Assembly: GCF_029931775.1 (NCBI RefSeq)
Contig: NC_079332.1
Span: 1,562,501-1,626,500, forward strand
DNA: 64,000 nucleotides
Direction of reading: 5' to 3'
Origin: Euleptes europaea
Lineage: Eukaryota; Chordata; Lepidosauria; Squamata; Sphaerodactylidae
The notes beneath the pieces were generated by a model. That model was not told the DNA's origin. It saw only the letters and a list, made by a program, of their open reading frames with translations, and did not search any database. Position 1 is the stretch's first letter, and the number at the start of each line of letters is the position of its first letter. Shown here one piece after another: positions 56,662 to 64,000 of this stretch. The translations under genes and the position numbers were made by a program.

Positions 56662-59600
56662 CTAGGCAGAAGGTTTGGCGCCAGCCGCGACCACCTTGGA
56701 GCCCAGTAGTTTCTCCACCATGGTGCGAGCAAAGCGCAGGCGGCTCGACAGCTCTTTGCAACAGCCAAATTCCTCGATCAGGCTGAACTTGTAGGTGTGG
56801 AACTCCCGCTTCTCATTGATGTAGCTGACGGCGGCCATCAAGGGACACAGGATGACCTTGGTGTGGTCCTGGGGGCAGAAGAGAGTGGCACACGCCAGAG
56901 GGTCACAGAGAAGAAGAGCTGGTTTTTATATGCCAACTTTCTCTACCTCTTAAGGGAGAATCAAACCCAGAAGGTCGGACCAGAACCAACAGGTTGAAAT
57001 TTAATCAAAAGAGTTTCCGTCTAGACATTAGGGAGAATTTTCTAACACTCAGAGCGGTTCCTCGGTGGAACAGGCTTCCTCGGGAGGTGGTGAGCTCTCC
57101 TTCCCTGGAGGTTTTGAAGCAGAGGCTAGATGGCCACCTGTCAGCAATGCTGATTCTATGAACTTGGGCAGTTCATGGGAGAGAGGCCATCTTCTGGGCA
57201 CGGGTGGGTGGGGAGGTAGTTGTGAATTTCCTGCATTGTGCAGGGGGTTGGACTAGATAACCCTGGCGGTCCCTTCCAACTCTATGATTCTAAATGAACC
57301 CACATGTCCCTAAAGATTTCCTGATTTCCTGCTGGAAGAGGTCTTCAGTCCCGACTCCCAAGGATTGCACACCCTCCAACTGCAGGTGGCCCCAGTCCGT
57401 CACCCTAACCATCACACCTCGCTGCGCTCGGGCTCTGCCTGCTCACCTCGAAGAAGTTGATCTGCACGGTGCCGTTGCTCAGGTGCAAGATGATGGCGCT
57501 ACGTGTGCGAAACCAGGTGCGCAGGTAAGGAAGGCGGGCCAGCTCATCTCCTTCCCGGGGGGTGATGTTGCCGCCGGCTTTCAGCAGGTGCTCGCTCATG
57601 TAGTTGCGGAAGTATTTCAGCAGCGTAATCTGTGGAGATAACCAGGTTCTTTATCAGCTAGCGGCACAGCCAGCAGGAAAGGAATTTGTGGGCAGGCCTG
57701 GAAAGACCAGGCCAGATTTCTTGAGCAAAGAGCTGGAAGCTCAGCCTCTTCCCGGGTGCATCCTGACCCTCTTTTTCCTCCTCCCGATTCCTCTGCTGTG
57801 CCCCCTCTCTGCCCGCGGTCTCAGCTCACCCCCAGCGAGCTGCCGGGCTTCTTGGTGCCCCTTCAGGGCCTGCCGCCACCCTGCATGTCCATGTCCCACC
57901 CACCGACCCCGGCAACAATGACCTTCTTGTTGAAGCTGTCCGGGTAAGAGCGCACGTTGAAGTAGGACTCGGAGCCGTTCTGCTCAATGTACTGCAGACT
58001 GTCCCTGTCGTTGTACATGATGAGGCGCGTCAGATCGTTGAAGAGGACGCCCACGCTGTTGTCACACAGCTGGTAGCCTGCGTGGGAAAGAACAAGAAGC
58101 ACGTGCCTGCCTACCGCTCTCTCCAGAGGTCGACCCCGGGGGCCCTAATGGGTGCGGAGCCAGAGGGCAAACCCAGGATCTCACCAAGCCGAGAGGAACC
58201 CGGGGAGGGAGCTTCAAGGGAGGCGTCTGGATCTGCTGAGGAACCCCCAGCAACGTCAGCCCCCAACACCCTCTGTGTGCCCTGAGCGCCCTGGAAGAGC
58301 GGCTTCTCACAATACACTCCTTCCAACACAATTTTGCCCAAGCGCTTCTTGCCTTTTTGAGCAGGGAAGCCGGCCAGCTGTACTTAAGCCGAGCAAGTTG
58401 GCTTCTTAAGTTTGCTACTTAAGCCGAGGGGAGAGGCTATGGCTCAGTGGTAGAGCATCTGCTTGGCATGCAGAATGTCCCAGGTTCAATCCCCGGCATC
58501 TCCAGTTATAGGGACTAGGCGAGTAGGTGATGGGAAAGACCTCTGCCTGAGACCCTGGAGAGCCGCTGCCGGTCTGAGTAGACAAGACTGACTTTGACGG
58601 AGCAAGGGTCTGGTTCAGTATAAGGCAGCTTCATGTGTTCGTGTGCCTGCCTCAGCCCTCCCAGGGGCAAAGTAATTTGGGGCGAGTTCTCTGCCCGACC
58701 GGGGTGGTGGGAGGCCTGCCCAGGCCCTGCCAACGGACACCTACCTAGGCCGTACTTGTCCGAATAATCCACCCATTTACTGACCCAGAAGATGGGGATG
58801 CAGGCCGGGTCTTCGGCCTCCTCTGGAAGAGAGAAGGAACCGGTGTTAAGAAGCGCAATGTAGCCAGCTTCTCTCCCACCCCCCTCGTGCACATGTACCT
58901 CCCCCTCACCTTGTCTCACAGGGACTCTCTCCGAAGGCCTGCAGGCGTTCACCACAGTCAGCTGCTGCAAGAGGTCCACCAGGAGGCTGTCCACGGACTC
59001 GTCCGGCTCCTGCAGGGCTCCCCCCTCCTCCTCCTTCTGGGGCACCTTGTCTAGCATGGGGCTCTCTGGGCCTGAGGCGGGGGGAAAGCAGCCAAAATTA
59101 GGAGCTGCCAGGCCTCCAGAGAGAGACGGCCGTTTCACACGTGGCTTTGTGGCAGACTTTTTTTGGGGGGCGGGGGAGTGAGACAGGAAAACATAAAGAG
59201 CATCCCTGCCTCTCCCACTGGTGGTTGGTTGCTTGCAGACTTCCCGGAGGTGCCTTTCATTCTAGTGATTTCCAGCCAAAATCCAGTTGTTCAGTCCTTC
59301 ACTTTATGAGTGGGGAAATTTGGGGAAAGGAACCTCTTCTTTTGGACACTGCAAGAACACCACCCCTCACCAGCACCAGGGCCCAGGCCGGAGGCGGCTA
59401 TTTTGCTTTCCAAGCAGGGGCTTTGGGATCTTTGACCTGAACCCCTTCCCACATACATCCCAGAGCCCACTCACCTTTGTTAACGACAGTCAGGGGCTTC
59501 CTCCCGCCAGCGTCAGGCCCGTTGGGGGCCAGAGAGAACCTGGGTGGGACGGTCAGGCAGCTGGGGGGCAGGCGGGAAGGGATGTAACCTGCTGAGAAGA

Positions 59601-62600
59601 AGTCGTCGCCCAGCAGCTCCTCTGTGGTGGGGCGGGTGGCTGGATCCGAGCGCAGCATCTTCCGGATCAGGTTGGCCGCTACGGGGTTGACGATCTGGAA
59701 AGGGGAGCAAAAAAGGAGACCGTCAGAGGAGGGCGGCCGTTTTGGAAAGGCGCTGGCCCCGCCCACCCCGACCCAACAGCGGCCTACCGACGGGATGGTG
59801 TACTCGTTGCTCTTAATCCTCTTATAGGTTTCCTTCAGACATGAGGTCTCAAACGGGGGCTTTCCAACCAGGAGAGTATACCTGTGTGGAGAGACCACCC
59901 ACGGAAGCTCAGGAGACAAAGCCCCCTCCCAAGAGGGCCTGCCGCTTGCCAGTGGTGGGCGAAGGGGAGCATCTGGGAAACTGCCCCCCCCCAGTAGCTC
60001 ACCCCCAAGCAACAGACTCCCCCCCTGCACTTCTGTTCAAACCCAACATGACTTCTGAGGGGGGTCTCGCAACGGCAAATTCTGTTGCTGGGATGGGGGG
60101 AGGACTCTTCATTTGGCTCACAGCCCCTCCCACAACGTACATGATGCAGCCGATGGACCAGACGTCCACCTCGAAGCTGTGCCCCTTCTTTCCCAGCACC
60201 TCGGGGGCGATGTAGTTGGGGGTCCCGCACAGCGTCTTCTTCCGTTCCCCCTCGTACTCCACCTTGGTTGCCAAGCCAAAGTCACCTGGATGAAGAAGAA
60301 GTTGGCTTTTATATGCCGACTTTCTCTACCACTTAAGGGAGAATCAAACCAGCTTACAATCACCTTCCCTTCCCCACAACAGACACCCTGCGAGGTAGGC
60401 GGCGCTGAGAGAGCTCAAAGAGAACTGTGACTAGCCCAAGGTCACCCAGCTGGCTTCATGCGTAGGAGTGGGGAAACAAACCCGGTTCTCCAGATCAGAC
60501 TCCACCGCTCCAAACCACTGCTCTTAACCATGTCAAGAAGACGGTGGTCAAAACCCCAGGGCAAAGCATCAGCCAAGGCGACCCCAATCTTGGGGATAGG
60601 TGACACCCCCGAATGAAATATAGGGCATCTGAACTGGGGAAAGAGAAAAAGGTATAAGTGCACCGCTCTTCCTCTAGCTAGGTCTAAAACTTGCTTCTGG
60701 GAATGCTAAAGAGAAAGACGACGGTATCTTCATGGTTCCAGGATTGCCGTATCTCCGTCCAGCTCTTTCTCGCCCCCCCCCCCATGCCCCCTGGAGTCTC
60801 TGGGGCATGGCTGCCTCTCTTTCCAGGAAACATACTTTCTTACCACCAACGCTCAAAACCCCTCTCATAGCAAATTCACCAGGGATGGAAATCAAGAGAA
60901 CTATTTGGTGGCTCAGAGTGAACACAAAAGGAAGCAGCCCATTTTTACACAAATATCTGCTTGACTTCCAAAAGACCCCCGGGGGGCAGGCCAGGGAACG
61001 GTATGCCAGAAGCACAGAGGTGACCCTCAAATACCATGCTGGCGTCCGACGTAACTGCTGAGAGTCGCAATCTGCAACCCAGGGCAGGGGCGAGATACCA
61101 AATCTGTTTCTTCTGGCAAGACGGAAGTTGCACAACAGATTGCCAAGACACCTGCTCCACCCCCTTCCAAGGAATTTCCACCTGGAAACAGGTGCCAGGT
61201 TTTCCAAGGGTGAAAGGAACAATCAGGCAGGCGAGTCGCCTTTCCCACGCTGAGCCCCCTTACCTATCTTCACCTCCATGTCGTCATTCAGGAAGAGGTT
61301 GCCCAGCTTGAGATCGCGGTGGATGATCTGGTTACTGTGCAGGTACTGGCAGCCCATGATGATCTGCTGCAGGTAGTAGCGGGCCTCCGGCTCCGTCAGC
61401 GCCTTCCGGCGTTTGTGCAGCTCCAGGAGCGACTGTGGGCGAGAAACGGAGACCGTCAAGAGCCTGCAAAGAGAGGGACTGAATCCTACCGGGAAGGACA
61501 GGTGGCCATCTAGCCCCTGCTTGAAAACCTCCAGGGAAGGAGAGCTCATCACCTCCCGAGGAAGCCTGTTCCACTGAGGAACCGCTCTAAACTGTTGGAA
61601 AGTTCTTCCTAGCAGAGCAGGTCAGAGGTTTCTGGCGCTTCCTCTGGGGAGGGAAGGCCACTCAGGCCTGGGAGTCAGGGGAAGCTGCCCAGTCAGACGC
61701 CGACCCTCCATGCCAGTCGGGGCCACTCGGATGGGCCAGGGCTCTCCATCACCCGCTACCAGAGATACTCTGGGCATGCGCAAAGCGCCTGTAGTGGCCA
61801 GCCCTTCCTGCTGCGAACGCAGACGGCAGGGAAGTGCCCCAGCGGGGGAAGGCACTCTGCACGGGCTCAGAGGCAGCCTGCTGGTGTTTCGGTCCCTCCT
61901 GTCAGAGCCATGGCGACGGCTTGGCGTCGGCCAGGCTCCGCAGCGTCTCGCCCCACCCCCCACGCCCGGGAGGGGCAGTGGCTCAGTGGTGGAGCCTCTG
62001 CACGACATGCAGAAGATCCCAGGTTCAATCCCCAGTGGCCTCTCCAGTTAAAGGGACCTGGCAGGTAGGCAATGTGAAAGATCTCAGCCTGAGACCCTGG
62101 AGAGCCATGGGGAGGGGGCTGTGAGCTCAGTGGCAGAGCCTCTGCTGGGCATGCATGAGGTCCCAGGTTCAATCCCCAGCGGCCTCTCCAGTTCAAGGGA
62201 CCTGGCAGGCAGGTGATGCAAAAGGCCCATTTCTGCCTGAGAGCCATGGAGAGGGGCCATGGCTCAGTGGTAGAGCCCCTGCTCAGCATGCAGAAGGTCC
62301 CAGGTTCAATCCCCAGCGGCCTCTCCAGTTCAAGGGACCAGGCAGGCAGGTGATGGGAAAGGCCCCCGTCTGCCGGAGAGCCCGGAGAGCCGCTGCGGGT
62401 GTGAGCCGCCCCCACCGCCTCGGGTCTGGTGTGGTCGGCGGGCCTCACCCTCCGGCGGCAGAGCTCGAGGAGCACGAAGACGAAGCGGGCGTCCTCGAAG
62501 AAGCCGTGGAAGGCCACCACGTGGCGGTGCTGGAGGCTGCGGTGGATGCCCACCTCCGTGGCCATCTTCTCCCGCTGCGGCGCCTTCAGCAGCAGCGCCT

Positions 62601-62796
62601 TGGGCACCACCTTGCAGGCGAAGACCTCGCCGCTCTCGGCGTCCGTCACCTCGTAGCACTTGGCGAAGCCCCCCTTGCCCAGGAAGCGCCCCAGCGCGTA
62701 GCGCCGACGGCTCCGCGGGTCCAGCAGCACCGAAGGCAGCTCCGCGCTCTCCTTGGCCGCCGCCGGCCGGGCAGCCGCCGCCACCGCCGCGCTCAT
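56662..62796 (-). CDS. PLK1: Polo-like kinase 1
   Basis: PLK1 is the mitotic serine/threonine kinase of centrosomes, kinetochores and midbody. Ten coding exons: 62796-62449, 61432-61264, 60285-60141, 59881-59788, 59694-59475, 59071-58910, 58822-58745, 58077-57923, 57629-57447 and 56868-56662, all in phase, giving 586 aa (human 603). Kinase domain is about 35-290 with GKGGFAKC, Lys62, HRD 154-156, DFG 174-176 and the activation-loop Thr190 in [10 protein letters not shown]. The polo-box region is about 380-580; the phosphopeptide-binding Trp396 (SKW) and the His520/Lys522 pair (DHTK) are present. The linker is diverged and Glu-rich. The start chosen is the ATG giving MSAAV, the vertebrate PLK1 start; no upstream in-frame ATG is present. 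The exon 8 donor GTCATT is weak but is demanded by homology. Confidence 0.96.
56912..56967 (-). repeat. Sauria-SINE-like 3' end fragment
   Basis: AGAAGAAGAGCTGGTTTTTATATGCC only, fused to the LINE fragment that follows, in the last PLK1 intron. Confidence 0.75.
56965..57293 (+). repeat. CR1-type LINE 3' fragment
   Basis: AGAAGGTCGGACCAGAACC to CTCTATGATTCTA in PLK1 intron 9, antisense to the gene. Confidence 0.85.
58428..58645 (+). repeat. tRNA-Ala-derived SINE, full length
   Basis: GGGAGAGGCTATGGCTCAGTGG to TTCATGTGTTCGTGTG in PLK1 intron 7. Confidence 0.9.
60288..60532 (-). repeat. Sauria-SINE-like element abutting PLK1 exon 3
   Basis: Sense to PLK1; its 3' tail (CAACTTCTTCTTC on -) ends 7 bases before exon 3, so it supplies the pyrimidine tract of that acceptor (CTTCTTCTTCATCCAG). 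Confidence 0.9.
61498..61615 (-). repeat. CR1-type LINE fragment
   Basis: GGCCATCTAGCCCCTGCTTG to AAGTTCTTCCTA in PLK1 intron 1, sense to the gene. Confidence 0.8.
61968..62405 (+). repeat. Head-to-tail trimer of tRNA-Ala-derived SINE heads
   Basis: Three tandem units begin at about 61968, 62109 and 62249. Each has the tRNA-like head with GGTTCAATCCCCAG, the CCTCTCCAGTT junction and the start of the body, but no normal SINE 3' end. It lies antisense in PLK1 intron 1, just inside the exon 1 donor. Confidence 0.85.
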
Positions 62797-62827
62797 CCTC
62801 CTCTTCCTCCTCCTCCGGGCTCTGGGC

Positions 62828-62928
<101 letters not shown>

Positions 62929-62956
62929 AGTTGCAACAATTCCGCCCTGCAACAAT

Positions 62957-62962
62957 TTCAAA
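62957..62962 (-). promoter_or_regulatory. PLK1: CHR-like element TTTGAA of the PLK1 promoter
   Basis: TTTGAA on the - strand, about 160 bases upstream of the ATG and about 40 bases downstream of the CCAAT box, fits the cell-cycle genes homology region bound by MuvB complexes in G2/M promoters. Confidence 0.6.
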
Positions 62963-63000
62963 CTTGGAGCCTGGGACGTTACGGGCGCCGCTGCGCGCTC

Positions 63001-63009
63001 CGATTGGCC
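63001..63009 (-). promoter_or_regulatory. PLK1: CCAAT box (NF-Y) of the PLK1 promoter
   Basis: CGGCCAATCGG on the - strand is a near-perfect NF-Y site. The adjacent AATCCCGCC and GGGGCGGGCC resemble E2F and Sp1 sites. Confidence 0.65.
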
Positions 63010-63176
63010 GGCGGGATTTAAAACGCGGCCCGCCCCCTTTCCTCGCCGCTCGGCAGCACGGGAGCGCTCGTTGCTCGCCCCGGGCCAGCCAGGAGGGGGC
63101 GCGCGAGGCGGGGCGGCGGCGGCGGCGCGCCCAGCTCGCCCCTCCCACGCACCCAGGGGCTGTATGCCGCCGGTGG

Positions 63177-63300
63177 GTTGCCAACCTCCCGGAATCGCCT
63201 GGAGTTCTCCTGCTATTGCAGCTGCTCTGCAGCCGGTACAGATCCGTTCCCCTGGAGGAGAAAAAAGGCTGCTTTGGCAATTGGGACTTGAGACAGCAAG
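63177..63300. repeat. hAT-like MITE, 5' part
   Basis: GGGTTGCCAACCTCCCGGAA through TCCTGCTATTGCAGCTGCTC to TTTGGCAATTGGGACTTG; the other end is missing. Confidence 0.7.
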
Positions 63301-63656
63301 GTAGACTTCCCCTGGCTAGGGAAGATCCACCGGTTTTGCAATTTGTAATAATCTCTTTTCCTTCCCTGTAAAATGTATTAAAATGGAAAGCGGCTGCAGC
63401 CTCGACGTCCGGTCTCAGGCGAAGGCAGCGCTGCCTCGAAAGACGGCGCCCTGGGGGAATTATGGGCCCAAGAGGCTCTGGTTTAGTTGCCACCCTGATT
63501 CCGTGCCCGTTCCCCACCCAATTATGTTTGCAATTCTGCTCATCTGAAAACTGCCGACTTTTTGAGACAGCAGGGTAGACTTCCCCTGACTAGGGAAGAT
63601 CCACTGATTTAGCAATTTGCAATAATCTCTTTTCCTTTCTGTAAAATGTATTGAAA
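63292..63656. repeat. Pair of direct repeats upstream of PLK1
   Basis: About 93 bases (63292-63385, GAGACAGCAAGGTAGACTTC to TGTAAAATGTATTAAAATG) recur at 63564-63656 with about 90% identity. Family unknown. Confidence 0.75.
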
Positions 63657-63659
63657 TGT

Positions 63660-64000
63660 ATTAGGACAGCCAGGGAATAGCTTGTTGCTGGGCAGGATAT
63701 CTCTGTGTGTCTTGTGTGCTAAGGAATTGGGGCAAGAGTCACGGAGGGTTACTGTGAACCATAACAAGAACTGGGTGAAACTGTTACTATACTGCTGCCT
63801 CTCTGTCTTGTATTACAATCAGATATGCCCTGAATGTTGATGGCTGTCATGTCTTGAATTTGGATAAATATCCCTTCCTCAGCATGATCGGGACTCAGAG
63901 ATTTCTACCCATTAGGGCCTCTGGGTCGCAGCTGCCAGAATTAACTGTTTTCTTGAAATAACGGTTCAGGTCTCTATTTCCCCCACGAACCCGTTTACCG
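63660..64000. other. Sequence upstream of PLK1, nothing recognised
   Basis: No exon or known repeat family is visible up to the window edge. Confidence 0.35.

Noticed and set aside
63292-63656. Solitary terminal repeats of a retroelement
   Set aside because: Only a short direct repeat pair is visible; no primer-binding site, polypurine tract or coding part was seen, so no family is claimed.

Overview
This window is vertebrate nuclear DNA, almost certainly from a squamate reptile and most likely a gecko-like lineage. The genes are split into many short exons with GT/AG borders and encode vertebrate proteins. The DNA between them is crowded with tRNA-derived SINEs (one tRNA-Ala-like, one Sauria-SINE-like with a TTC-rich tail), 5S-rRNA-like SINEs, CR1-type LINE 3' ends, a short hAT-like MITE with ends TAGGGTTGCCA, and Penelope-like remnants. 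The species is an inference from repeat types only.

Layout: 1-4,100 looks like the long 3' UTR of an unidentified + strand gene, ending at an ATTAAA signal. ERN2 (IRE1-beta) occupies 5,548-17,172 on + in 22 coding exons (949 aa, all catalytic residues present) with a poly(A) signal at 17,573. Just behind it, at about 18,174-18,520 on -, lies a partial copy of the PLK1 terminal exon, 3' UTR and downstream flank. A LITAF-domain gene with an unusual decapeptide-repeat N-terminus runs on - from 25,316 to 22,472 (4 coding exons, 259 aa). From 25.4 to 44.1 kb I found no convincing gene, only repeats and one orphan exon-like segment. CARHSP1 runs on + from a GC-rich non-coding first exon near 44,200 to coding exons at 51,022-54,812 (147 aa). 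PLK1 runs on - from 62,796 to 56,662 in 10 coding exons (586 aa). Its promoter has a CCAAT box and a CHR-like element, and its 5' leader carries 9 CGG and 24 CAG units.

ERN2 and PLK1 are, from memory, convergent next-door neighbours in mammals. Here they keep their relative orientation but are separated by about 39 kb holding the LITAF-like gene and CARHSP1, and a PLK1 3' end sits at each border of the inserted block. This looks like the scar of a duplication-associated rearrangement and is the most interesting large-scale feature. Others are the triplet repeats in the PLK1 leader, a SINE tail that forms the pyrimidine tract of a PLK1 splice acceptor, two foldback elements that share an arm-spacer-arm-tail plan, and hammerhead-like folds in Penelope-like remnants.

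The genes are functionally independent: ERN2 is the epithelial ER-stress sensor kinase/RNase, PLK1 the mitotic kinase, CARHSP1 an RNA-binding cold-shock-domain protein, and the LITAF-like protein a predicted endosomal membrane adaptor.
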